DNA of 7,894 bases, taken from contig PSKS01000081.1 of assembly GCA_040289115.1 (NCBI GenBank), positions 1 to 7,894 on the forward strand, in the 5' to 3' direction. Position 1 is the first letter of the stretch. The number at the start of each line of letters is the position of its first letter. Source of the stretch: JAUQQI01 sp040289115. GTDB taxonomy: Bacteria > Chloroflexota > Dehalococcoidia > JAUQQI01. The notes below the pieces were generated by a model. That model saw only the letters and a list, made by a program, of their open reading frames with translations. It ran no database searches and was not told where the DNA came from. Position numbers and translations under genes: made by a program. Shown piece by piece: positions 1 to 6,187 of the stretch.

Positions 1-139
1 TGCTCTGGGTTACCTCTGTCAAGTTTCCGGAAGGATGCCCCTTGGTATTTTTTAAGTCAAGGTCTCGGCTGCCGGCCCGGCCGCGGTCTCAAATGTTTCT
101 GAACTTACATGCGGCATCCCCTGACATCTCCCACCTAAT

Positions 140-167
140 TTGACAATCGGGGCAGTCTGGTTATAAT
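140..167 (+). promoter_or_regulatory. Consensus sigma70-type promoter of the CHRD gene
   Basis: TTGACA (140-145) and TATAAT (162-167) are both perfect consensus hexamers, separated by 16 bp. Transcription should start near 174, giving a leader of about 128 nt before the ATG at 303. Apart from this promoter I see no gene in positions 1-173; a T-run at 49-55 follows only a weak possible stem. Confidence 0.85.
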
Positions 168-173
168 AAATTA

Positions 174-302
174 AATAAAGCGGGCGTTCTACCGATGCCC
201 ATCTTACTGGCTGGAGAAAGGGGGTGAGAATCCGCCGAATAACCTGCCCCTGGCTTCCAGGGTCTAAACACCGCAAGAAAAACGGGTTAAGGGGGTGTTT
301 TT
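174..302 (+). other. Structured 5' leader of the CHRD gene, with ribosome binding site
   Basis: Three local hairpins can be drawn. The first pairs 182-187 with 195-200 and includes one G-U pair. The second is CCCTGG (248-253) with CCAGGG (257-262). The third is AAACACC (266-272) with GGTGTTT (293-299). The third stem contains part of the Shine-Dalgarno element AAGGGGGTG (288-296), which lies 8 nt before the ATG at 303, so translation could be modulated by opening this stem. A second AAGGGGGTG copy lies at 217-225. I do not recognise a known riboswitch class. Confidence 0.45.
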
Positions 303-1175
303 ATGGGTTTCCGCAGACTCCTTGTGGCAGTCAGTGTGGTCTTACTCCTGTCGGGCGGCATCTTCCAGGCCGGTCCGGCCGAAGCCCTCCGGCAGGAGCC
401 TGCCGGACCGGCCCCGGTCGCTGTGAGTGACCAGCCTGAGCCGTGGCCGCCTGTGGTCGTCCAGATGCGGGGTACTCGGGTGGGCGACATGGCCACCTTC
501 GTGATGCTGGTGATGAACCGCAGTCCCCGCACCTACAGCTACGAGGTCAAGGCCCGGCTCCCCGAAAATTCCACCTTAGTCTTCTGCCAATACGGTACCC
601 ACCGGACCGACTGGCGCCAATGCGGCCTGGATGGCCAGGGCAACATTGGCTGGAACAACCGTGTTGGGATCGCCGGCGGCCGTATCGTGGGGCCGTACAC
701 TTTCACTGTGCGGGTCACGGGCGACGGCCCGGTCACCAGCTACGCCTGGATACACTTCTACAATAACTCCCCGGCCGGCTTCTGGACGGGCCCCGTTGTG
801 TGGGCCGGGGGCGTGACCTTGACGGCCAGCCTGACGGGTGCCGCCGAACGGCCGGGCCCGGGCGACCCCCGGGGCTCCGGCTCGGCCGTCATCAGCATTA
901 ACCCCGACCAGGGCCGGGTCTGCTTTGACCTGACGGTCCAGGGCATTGACCCGCCCATCGCCAGCCACATTCACCGGGGCGGGCCGGATGTTGCCGGACC
1001 CGTCGTGGTACCCTTGCCGGCCCCGACCACCGGCAGGTCGGTGGGTTGCGTGGACGGCATCAGTACCGAACTGCTGACCGACATCGCCACCAACCCCGGC
1101 AACTACTACGTAAACATCCACACCCGGCCCTACCCCGATGGGGCGGTACGGGGTCAGCTTACCATGGCCCGCTGA
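303..1175 (+). CDS. Secreted CHRD-domain protein
   Basis: This 290-residue protein begins with a signal peptide: MGFRR, a hydrophobic core at about 6-21, and a likely cleavage after AEA at 26-28. Residues about 50-168 form a beta-rich region resembling DUF11-type extracellular domains (VVVQMRGTRVGD, then YTFTVRVTGDGPVTSYAW). Residues about 171-290 are a CHRD domain, first described in chordin and common in bacterial exported proteins. It is recognised by SHIHRGG (221-227), GPVVVPL, NIHT (271-274) and PDGAVRGQL (278-286). Four cysteines, two in each domain, could form disulfides outside the cell. The start is set by AAGGGGGTG 8 nt upstream. The gene is monocistronic, between a strong promoter and a strong terminator. 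CHRD domains have no firm biochemical role, so the specific function is unknown. The domain call is confident; the N-terminal domain call is tentative. Confidence 0.88.
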   Translation: MGFRRLLVAVSVVLLLSGGIFQAGPAEALRQEPAGPAPVAVSDQPEPWPPVVVQMRGTRVGDMATFVMLVMNRSPRTYSYEVKARLPENSTLVFCQYGTHRTDWRQCGLDGQGNIGWNNRVGIAGGRIVGPYTFTVRVTGDGPVTSYAWIHFYNNSPAGFWTGPVVWAGGVTLTASLTGAAERPGPGDPRGSGSAVISINPDQGRVCFDLTVQGIDPPIASHIHRGGPDVAGPVVVPLPAPTTGRSVGCVDGISTELLTDIATNPGNYYVNIHTRPYPDGAVRGQLTMAR

Positions 1176-1193
1176 CCTTAAGGGCCCGAGCCG

Positions 1194-1235
1194 GGGCGGC
1201 CCCAGGGGACTAACCCCTGGGGCCGCCCTTTCTTT
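1194..1235 (+). terminator. Strong rho-independent terminator after the CHRD gene
   Basis: A perfect 15-bp stem (1194-1208 with 1214-1228) encloses the 5-nt loop ACTAA and is followed by TTCTTT. It lies 18 nt after the CHRD stop codon and should isolate that gene from the next unit. Confidence 0.92.
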
Positions 1236-1243
1236 GGTATCAT
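1235..1243 (+). promoter_or_regulatory. Possible extended -10 promoter for the membrane protein/glycosyltransferase unit
   Basis: TGGTATCAT is an extended -10 (TG, one base, then TATCAT at 1238-1243) directly after the terminator. No good -35 is present, because that position falls in the terminator stem. Transcription would begin near 1250, just inside the first possible start codon (GTG 1247). This would favour the ATG at 1274 as the real start. Confidence 0.35.
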
Positions 1244-1246
1244 TTA

Positions 1247-1603
1247 GTGAAACCTCAAAACGGGACGACCAAGATGACCTTAGAACGCACCCGAACCGGC
1301 CAGCTCCGGTCCCGGTCGACGGCTAAGGACCCCTACGGTTCGATCCTGCCGCCCACAGGTTATTCAACGGGCAGCCGGCCCGTTTACTTCCCCAACGTTC
1401 CGAATCGGGTGGACGACCGGCTCTACAATCACCCATACCTGACCGGCGGCGGCCTGCTTGGGCTTTTGGTCCTCGGGCTCGTGGTTGCCGCCACCGTTTA
1501 CCTTATTTTTTATGCCCTGTTAAGTTTAGTTTTGCCCAGCTGCCCCGACCTTCAGGCGGCAAACCGCTACTTCTGGGAGCCGTGCGTCTGGCCCCTGCGC
1601 TGA
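1247..1603 (+). CDS. Small single-pass membrane protein of unknown function
   Basis: The open frame runs from GTG 1247 (118 residues) or from the in-frame ATG 1274 (109 residues); neither has a clear Shine-Dalgarno. I do not recognise the family. The N-terminal part is hydrophilic, basic and Pro/Tyr-rich (LPPTGYSTGSRPVYFPNVPN at about 34-53). Then come GGG and a long hydrophobic segment at about 68-97, and a short tail with C99, C113 and several aromatic residues. Basic residues before the segment suggest a cytoplasmic N-terminus and a short external tail. It ends 16 nt before the glycosyltransferase, so the two are very likely co-transcribed. A role as membrane partner of that enzyme is inference from position only. 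The coding call rests on the uninterrupted frame, a sensible membrane segment and the tight fit between terminator and next gene. Confidence 0.7.
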   Translation: MKPQNGTTKMTLERTRTGQLRSRSTAKDPYGSILPPTGYSTGSRPVYFPNVPNRVDDRLYNHPYLTGGGLLGLLVLGLVVAATVYLIFYALLSLVLPSCPDLQAANRYFWEPCVWPLR

Positions 1604-1619
1604 GGGGGTCCCCGACTCG

Positions 1620-2744
1620 GTGCGCCTCCTGGTTGACGGCCGCTACGTTCAGGACCATTTCCCAGGGGTCGGCCGCTACGTTTACGGGCTGGTCCGGGCC
1701 CTGGCCCAACTGGGCGGTCCGGACCTGGAGATCTGGCTGGTCGTTGACCCAGCGGCCCGAAACACCCGCTTCGACCTAAAGGAACTTTTTGCCGGGGGGC
1801 GGTTAAAACCGGTGGAGGGGCCACCGGTTTTCCACCCCGCCGCCCCGGCCGCCCTCGCCCGACTGGAACGGCGGCTTCGGCCCGACGTGGCCCACTACAC
1901 CCACTATTTTCGCCCCTGGGTCCGGGGCGCCCTGTCGGTGGTGACCATCCACGACCTGATTCCCCTTAGCCTCCCCGAAAGCATGCCAGCCCGAACCTGG
2001 CGGCTGGTATACCGGATGCTGGTCTGGCTGGCCGTTCGCCTCTCCGACGCTGTAATCGTCCCGTCGGCGGCCACGGCTGCCGCCCTGGCCAGGCACTTTC
2101 CGGGTCTGAAGCCGGTGGTGGTGCCTGGGGGCGTCGGGCCGGAGTTTCGGCCCCTGCCGGCCGGGGAGGTGGAGAATCTCCGGCAGCAGCAGGCTCTGCC
2201 GAGCAGGTTCTGCCTTTACCACGGGAGCAACAAGCCCCACAAAAATCTGGCCGGCCTGCTGGCCGCCTTTAGCCTGGTGGCCGACCCGTCGGTGAGCCTG
2301 GTGATAAGCGGCCACGTTGACCCGCGCCTGCCCCGGCCGAACCCCTCGGGGCCCGGGGCCGACCGAGTTCGGTGGCTGGGTCCGGTTTCGGATGCCGAAC
2401 TGGTGGGGCTTTTAAACGCCGCCGAGGTCTTCGTTTACCCGACCCTGGCGGAAGGCTTCGGCCTGCCGGTGCTGGAGGCGATGGCCTGCGGCCGGCCGGT
2501 GGTAACCTCGGCGGGCACGGCCGCGGCCGAAGTTGCCGGGGAGGCCGCTATCCTGGTAAACCCCCGGGAGCCCGCCGAGGTGGCCCAGGCCATTTCCAGG
2601 GTGCTGGCCGACCGGAACCTGGCAAAGCGGCTAGGCCGGAAGGCCCTGGCCCGGGCGGCGGAATTCAGCTGGGAGCGGACGGCCGCCCTGACCCTGGGGG
2701 TGTACCTGGGCGCGGCGGAACGGGCCTCCCTTAAGCGGGATTGA
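1620..2744 (+). CDS. Glycosyltransferase, GT4-type (GT-B fold)
   Basis: This 374-residue enzyme of ordinary family length would transfer a sugar from a nucleotide-sugar donor to an acceptor in envelope polysaccharide, glycolipid or a similar glycan. The N-terminal half starts MRLLVDGR and has the Gly loop GVGRY (16-20) plus TIHDLIPLSLPES (109-121), typical of mannosyl- or rhamnosyl-transferase-like GT4 enzymes. The C-terminal half has KPHKNLAGLL at about 205-214 and the EX7E signature of retaining GT4 enzymes, EGFGLPVLE (E278 and E286), followed by AMACGRPVVTS. The GTG start fits GAGGGGG (1602-1608) 11 nt upstream and the canonical N-terminus. The gene follows the small membrane-protein gene after 16 nt and overlaps the convergent hxlR-type gene by 14 bp. 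Donor and acceptor cannot be read from the sequence; no other glycan genes are nearby. Confidence 0.93.
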   Translation: MRLLVDGRYVQDHFPGVGRYVYGLVRALAQLGGPDLEIWLVVDPAARNTRFDLKELFAGGRLKPVEGPPVFHPAAPAALARLERRLRPDVAHYTHYFRPWVRGALSVVTIHDLIPLSLPESMPARTWRLVYRMLVWLAVRLSDAVIVPSAATAAALARHFPGLKPVVVPGGVGPEFRPLPAGEVENLRQQQALPSRFCLYHGSNKPHKNLAGLLAAFSLVADPSVSLVISGHVDPRLPRPNPSGPGADRVRWLGPVSDAELVGLLNAAEVFVYPTLAEGFGLPVLEAMACGRPVVTSAGTAAAEVAGEAAILVNPREPAEVAQAISRVLADRNLAKRLGRKALARAAEFSWERTAALTLGVYLGAAERASLKRD

Positions 2745-3117
2745 GGGCTTCGGGGCGGGGCAGCCACTTTTCGCCGAACTCGGCCAAGGCGTCAATTACC
2801 TTCAGGGCCGCCGACCCCATCGGAGTGAGGGCATATTCCACCCGGGGCGGAATCTCCGGGTAGAGCTTGCGGCTGACTAGGCCGGCCTCCTGAAGCCTGC
2901 GCAGCCGCTCCGAAAGGACCCGGGGGCTGATCTTAATGACCGACTGAAGTTCCCCAAAGCGGCGGGGGCCGGCCTGAAGCAGGTGGACCAGAAGCAGAGT
3001 CCACGTATCCCCCAGCAGGGCGGCCGCCCGGGCCACCGGACAGCCTGACTCGCGCCCCCGCCGCCCCCGGTGGGTCACCCTACAGGCCGGACAGATGGGC
3101 ACGGGGTTTTCGGCCAC
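2731..3117 (-). CDS. HxlR/DUF24-family winged-helix transcriptional regulator
   Basis: This 128-residue protein has the usual length of the HxlR family, which are small dimeric DNA-binding proteins often sensing quinones, aldehydes or oxidants. Conserved elements are CPVARAAALLGDTWTLLLVHLL (start C26), the recognition-helix region FGELQSVIKISPRVLSERLRRLQEAGLV, and the wing RKLYPEIPPRVEYALTPMG. C26 sits at the family's usual Cys-Pro position, which in YodB-type members can be redox-active. An extra CPAC (C9, C12) followed by a basic stretch precedes it. The GTG start at 3117 is supported by GGGAGGTG on the minus strand (3126-3133), 8 nt upstream. The gene is divergent from the DoxX-family gene and overlaps the glycosyltransferase tail to tail. 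Its likely targets are its own promoter and doxX. I see no convincing minus-strand promoter hexamers. Confidence 0.93.
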   Translation of the reverse strand: MAENPVPICPACRVTHRGRRGRESGCPVARAAALLGDTWTLLLVHLLQAGPRRFGELQSVIKISPRVLSERLRRLQEAGLVSRKLYPEIPPRVEYALTPMGSAALKVIDALAEFGEKWLPRPEALNPA

Positions 3118-3253
3118 AGGACTTTCACCTCCCAGGGCTTTTTAGTTTGTATGGGCGGACGGCTATGCGTTCCGACAGCCTGCCCGATTACCGCCTGCCG
3201 GGTCATTTTGCGGACAATAAAACCAGGGTCGCCTAATTCACTTGCCCAGCACC

Positions 3254-3289
3254 TTGACAGCCTCGGCCGAGGCTTGCTATTAATATAAT
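3254..3289 (+). promoter_or_regulatory. Promoter of the DoxX-family gene
   Basis: A perfect -35 TTGACA (3254-3259) is followed after 18 bp by the extended -10 TGC-TATTAA (3275-3283). A perfect TATAAT also lies at 3284-3289, but 24 bp from the -35 is too far for normal use. Transcription would start near 3290-3296. Two inverted repeats overlap this promoter and are listed separately. Confidence 0.75.
3259..3274. promoter_or_regulatory. Perfect 16-bp palindrome in the promoter spacer: candidate operator
   Basis: AGCCTCGGCCGAGGCT is an uninterrupted perfect palindrome that starts on the last base of the -35 and nearly fills the spacer to the -10. A dimeric regulator bound here would block or reshape RNA polymerase binding. 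The divergent HxlR-type gene is the obvious candidate, by inference. Confidence 0.5.
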
Positions 3290-3291
3290 AG
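3277..3291. promoter_or_regulatory. Inverted repeat over the -10 element: candidate operator
   Basis: CTATTA (3277-3282), three central bases ATA, then TAATAG (3286-3291) form a perfect inverted repeat covering both possible -10 hexamers. AT-rich inverted repeats of this size are usual for HxlR/DUF24 operators, so this is the likelier of the two sites for the divergent regulator. Part of the symmetry could be a by-product of an AT-rich -10. Confidence 0.45.
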
Positions 3292-3341
3292 AGACTTTCA
3301 GAGCAGAACCGCAAATACTCGGCAGAAGGGGGTGAAGGGTG

Positions 3342-3857
3342 ATGACCGTTGACCTGGGCCTCTTGATCCTGCGGGTAATTGTCGGGCTGCTCTTTATCGG
3401 CCACGGCGCCCAGAAGCTCTTCGGCTGGTTCGGCGGCCACGGCATCAAGGGTACCGGCGCCTGGTTTGAGTCCGTCGGCATTCGGCCCGGCGTTTTCTGG
3501 GCGACGGTCGCCGGCTTGGTCGAGTTCTTCGGTGGCCTGCTCTTCGCCCTCGGCCTGCTGGCGCCGGTCGGCTCGCTGGCTATCATAGCCTCGATGCTGA
3601 CGGCCATTGTCAAGGTCCACTGGCCGAAGGTTTGGGTCACCGAGGGCGGCTTTGAGTACCCGCTGGTTAACGGCGCCGTCGCCTTCGTAGTCGGCCTGCT
3701 GGGGCCGGGCGCCTATGCCCTGGATGCCTACCTGGGCATCCGGCTGCCGATGCCGGAGACGTTCTGGGTCGGTCTTGTCGTGGTGCTTCTGGGCGTGATT
3801 GTGGCCTCGGTCTCCGGCGCCCTCTTTGCGCCGACGGCTACCCGCCGGACGGCGTAA
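3342..3857 (+). CDS. DoxX-family membrane protein
   Basis: This is a 171-residue integral membrane protein. Hydrophobic segments lie at about 4-20, 49-72, 74-92, 106-124 and 142-162. The last is an extra helix after the usual four of DoxX proteins. Family signatures are LRVIVGLLFIGHGAQKLFGWFGG near the start, HWPKVWVTEGGFEYPL in the middle, and the following GPGAYALD. DoxX-like proteins are linked to respiratory quinone or thiol redox stress; in Bacillus, DoxX-like CatD and MhqP are induced by catechols and quinones. I chose ATG 3342, 9 nt after AAGGGGGTG (3326-3334). GTG 3339, one codon earlier, is equally possible and adds one residue. Divergence from an HxlR-type regulator and palindromes in its promoter suggest inducible expression. 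It is a single-gene unit closed by a terminator. Exact substrate unknown. Confidence 0.92.
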   Translation: MTVDLGLLILRVIVGLLFIGHGAQKLFGWFGGHGIKGTGAWFESVGIRPGVFWATVAGLVEFFGGLLFALGLLAPVGSLAIIASMLTAIVKVHWPKVWVTEGGFEYPLVNGAVAFVVGLLGPGAYALDAYLGIRLPMPETFWVGLVVVLLGVIVASVSGALFAPTATRRTA

Positions 3858-3875
3858 AAGGGCCCCGAATTTTCC

Positions 3876-3911
3876 ACCGGCCGGGGTGGGAAACCCCGGC
3901 CGGTTTTTATT
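3876..3911 (+). terminator. Rho-independent terminator after the DoxX-family gene
   Basis: ACCGGCCGGGG (3876-3886) pairs perfectly with CCCCGGCCGGT (3894-3904) around a 7-nt loop and is followed by TTTTTATT. Its last T's are shared with the -35 of the next gene, so the end of one unit abuts the start of the next. Confidence 0.92.
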
Positions 3912-3939
3912 GACCCGCCCCGGAGCCCGGCATTAGAAT
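3910..3939 (+). promoter_or_regulatory. Promoter of the lytic transglycosylase gene
   Basis: TTGACC (3910-3915), an 18-bp spacer and TAGAAT (3934-3939) each match consensus at five of six positions. The -10 overlaps the ATG at 3938, and the expected start of transcription (3946-3947) falls on the in-frame ATG at 3947. This suggests a leaderless mRNA. Confidence 0.6.
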
Positions 3940-6187
3940 GGGTCAGATGAATTGGCCTTTCCGGCCCGAACCGAGCCTGCGGCCCGGAGGTGGGGGGTGG
4001 CGAAGGCCCCGGTCCCGACCCCGCCCTTGCCCGGTTTCCCTGAGCCTACTGACCAGGCCGATTCTTGTCCTATTTTTCGCCGTCCTGGCCGGCCCAGTCA
4101 CCCCGGCCCGGGCCGTCGAGCCCCCCGAGCCCCGCCTCCTGCCGCCCCCTGCCCTCTTGGCCCAGGCCCGGGCCCAGGTCGAGGCCCTCGACTTCGAGGG
4201 CGCAAGCCGAACTTTAAATACCCTACTCGCCCGCTTTCCGGATGCGACCGAGCGGCCCGAGGCCCTGCTCCTTTACGGCCGGGCCCGACTGGAGCTGGGC
4301 GACCTTGGTCAGGCTGCCCGCCAGCTGGAAGCCCTCGTTCAGGCCCACCCCGAAGACGCCCATGTGGGGGTGGGCTGGCTCTTGCTGGGCCGGGTCCGGT
4401 GGGCGGCAGGGGACATCGCCGGGGCCGAGGCCGCCTGGCTGCGGGTCGGGGAGGTCTCACCTGAGCTGGCCGGCATCGCCGCCCGGGAGCGGGCCGAGCT
4501 TCAGCTCGGGCAGGGCAAGACCGACGAGGGAGCCGCCCTCTTGGCCGCGGCCATCCCCGCCCTGCCGACCGCCCTCCGCCAGCCGACCCGGGCCCGCCTG
4601 GCCGAGGTGTTAAGGGCCGCCGGCCAGGCGGAGGCCGCCCTGGTAGCTTGGCAGGAGTTCGGCCGCAACTCTACCCTTCGGGTTGAGCGGGCCCAGGCCG
4701 AGCTGGAGCAAGCGAAAATCGAGGCCGAGCTGGGCCGGACCCAGGCCGCCCTAAGCCGGCTTTTGGGCCTGGTGGCCGCAAGCTACGACCTTTCGCCGGC
4801 GGCCGAGGCCCTGGACCGGCTAGATGCCCTCGGGGTGGCCATTCCCCCTTACCAGCGGGGCTTTGTCGCCTACTACCGCCGACGCTGGGCCGACGTTATC
4901 CGCTTCCTCGAGCCTGCCCTTCCTGGCCTGGGCGGGACCCGCCTGGCCGAGGCTTGCTATTACCTGGCCGATGCCTATCTCTACACCGGCCGTCCGGCTG
5001 AGGCCCGGGCCTATTACCTCAAAAGTTATGAGGCCGACCCGACCGGTCCCTGGGCCGAGGCCGCCATCTGGGACCTGGCCCGGGTGGAGGAGCGATACGG
5101 CGACCCCGACCGGGCCCTGGCCTACTACCGTCGCCTGGCCGAAAATCTACCCGAGAGCAACCGGGGCCAGGCGGCCAGGTTCCACCTGGGCCTTGCGGCC
5201 TACCGACAGGGGCGGACCGATTTGGCCGCCGCCCACTGGGAAATGCTGGCCGACCGGACCGGCCTGGCCGGCTACCAGGCCCGCTTCTGGCTGGGCAAGC
5301 TCGCCCTCCGGCAGGGGCGGACCGAAGAGGCAGCCCGCCGCTGGGCGCCCCTTCTAGACGGCCTGCCGGGAACTTTGGGGGAGGCCGTTTACTACCAGGT
5401 CCGGGCCCGGGAGATCCTTGCGGGGACGGTTCCGACCGGGCGCCAGTATCGACCCGTGCCCCCGGTCGGACTGAACCCTTCCGGGGGCGGAGAGGAGGGC
5501 CCCTTCCCGGCCGACTTTAAGACGGGGCTCCTCCTCTGGAAGGCCGGCTTCGCCGACGATGCCCGGCGCATCGTCCGCGGCCTTATCTGGGCCGTCGACC
5601 CCGAACTGGGTAGCCGGCTCGGGACTCTGCTGGTCGAGGCCGGCCTTTACAGCGACGGCGTTTCGATGCTCACCGTCGCGGCCGGCAAGTCCGGGCGGGT
5701 GCCGGCGGGAACCGAGCGGGCCTTTTATCCCCTGCCCTTCGCCGGGTTGGTGGAGGCCTCGGCCCGCCGGTTCAATATCGACCCCCTCCTCCTTTACGCC
5801 CTGATCCGGCAGGAGAGCCGCTACGACCCCCGAGCCGTGTCACCGGCCCAGGCCCGGGGTCTGACCCAGGTGATCCCCCCCACCGCCCGGGACATCGCCG
5901 CCCGGCTCGGGTATAAGGACTTCGACGTGGAGCAGCTTTTCCGACCAGCGATAAGCATTGAGTTCGGGGCCTATTACCTTTCGGCCCAGCTGAGCCGGTT
6001 CGACAACCTCTGGCTGGGGCTGGCCGCCTACAACGGCGGGCCGGGCAACGCCCAGCGCTGGCGGGACCAGTTTGGGGTGGAGGACCCGGACCTCTTTGTG
6101 GAGCTGATCCCTGTGCGGGAGACCCAGGCCTACGTGCGCCTGGTTTACGGCTTTTACGGGGCCTACCGCCAGGTTTACCGGCCGTGA
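3938..6187 (+). CDS. Slt70-like soluble lytic transglycosylase with TPR region
   Basis: This 749-residue exported murein hydrolase would cleave the MurNAc-GlcNAc bond of peptidoglycan to leave 1,6-anhydro-MurNAc. It has an unusually long Arg/Pro-rich N-terminus, a hydrophobic stretch at about 41-52, and a likely signal cleavage after ARA (57-59). Residues about 70-560 are tandem helical TPR-like repeats, for example YGRARLELGDLGQAARQLEA and YYLADAYLYTGRPAEARAYY. The C-terminal SLT domain (about 600-749) has catalytic Glu in RQESRYDP (E626), GLTQVIPPTA (641-650, usually GLMQ) and AYNGGPGN (697-704). If the upstream promoter is used, ATG 3947 (746 residues) is the true start and the mRNA is leaderless. 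ATG 3938 has only GGAG 12 nt upstream. The stop overlaps the otsB start. Family call is firm; the start is not. Confidence 0.93.
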   Translation: MGQMNWPFRPEPSLRPGGGGWRRPRSRPRPCPVSLSLLTRPILVLFFAVLAGPVTPARAVEPPEPRLLPPPALLAQARAQVEALDFEGASRTLNTLLARFPDATERPEALLLYGRARLELGDLGQAARQLEALVQAHPEDAHVGVGWLLLGRVRWAAGDIAGAEAAWLRVGEVSPELAGIAARERAELQLGQGKTDEGAALLAAAIPALPTALRQPTRARLAEVLRAAGQAEAALVAWQEFGRNSTLRVERAQAELEQAKIEAELGRTQAALSRLLGLVAASYDLSPAAEALDRLDALGVAIPPYQRGFVAYYRRRWADVIRFLEPALPGLGGTRLAEACYYLADAYLYTGRPAEARAYYLKSYEADPTGPWAEAAIWDLARVEERYGDPDRALAYYRRLAENLPESNRGQAARFHLGLAAYRQGRTDLAAAHWEMLADRTGLAGYQARFWLGKLALRQGRTEEAARRWAPLLDGLPGTLGEAVYYQVRAREILAGTVPTGRQYRPVPPVGLNPSGGGEEGPFPADFKTGLLLWKAGFADDARRIVRGLIWAVDPELGSRLGTLLVEAGLYSDGVSMLTVAAGKSGRVPAGTERAFYPLPFAGLVEASARRFNIDPLLLYALIRQESRYDPRAVSPAQARGLTQVIPPTARDIAARLGYKDFDVEQLFRPAISIEFGAYYLSAQLSRFDNLWLGLAAYNGGPGNAQRWRDQFGVEDPDLFVELIPVRETQAYVRLVYGFYGAYRQVYRP

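Noticed and set aside
52..276. Minus-strand 74-codon frame across the first promoter
   Set aside because: It spans a perfect promoter and leader on the other strand and has no recognisable protein features.
174..302. Resemblance of the CHRD leader to cobalamin, TPP or c-di-GMP-I riboswitches (GGTGAGAATCC, AACCTG, GTCTAAAC fragments)
   Set aside because: Only short fragments match. The full conserved cores, such as the B12 box or CGCAAAGCC, are absent and the order of elements is wrong.
224..430. 68-codon GTG frame behind the AAGGGGGTG at 217-225
   Set aside because: The start codon overlaps its own Shine-Dalgarno, the frame runs into the CHRD gene, and the translation looks like out-of-frame GC-rich DNA.
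576..1121. Long minus-strand frame of 181 codons inside the CHRD gene
   Set aside because: It is a shadow of a high-GC gene; the plus-strand protein has a clear signal peptide and CHRD motifs.
3284..3289. TATAAT as main -10 of the DoxX promoter
   Set aside because: It is 24 bp from the only good -35; the extended TATTAA at 3278-3283 has a workable 18-bp spacing.
3075..3640. Minus-strand 181-codon frame across the hxlR/doxX intergenic region
   Set aside because: It overlaps the doxX-like gene and its promoter and is low-complexity; it has no family signature.
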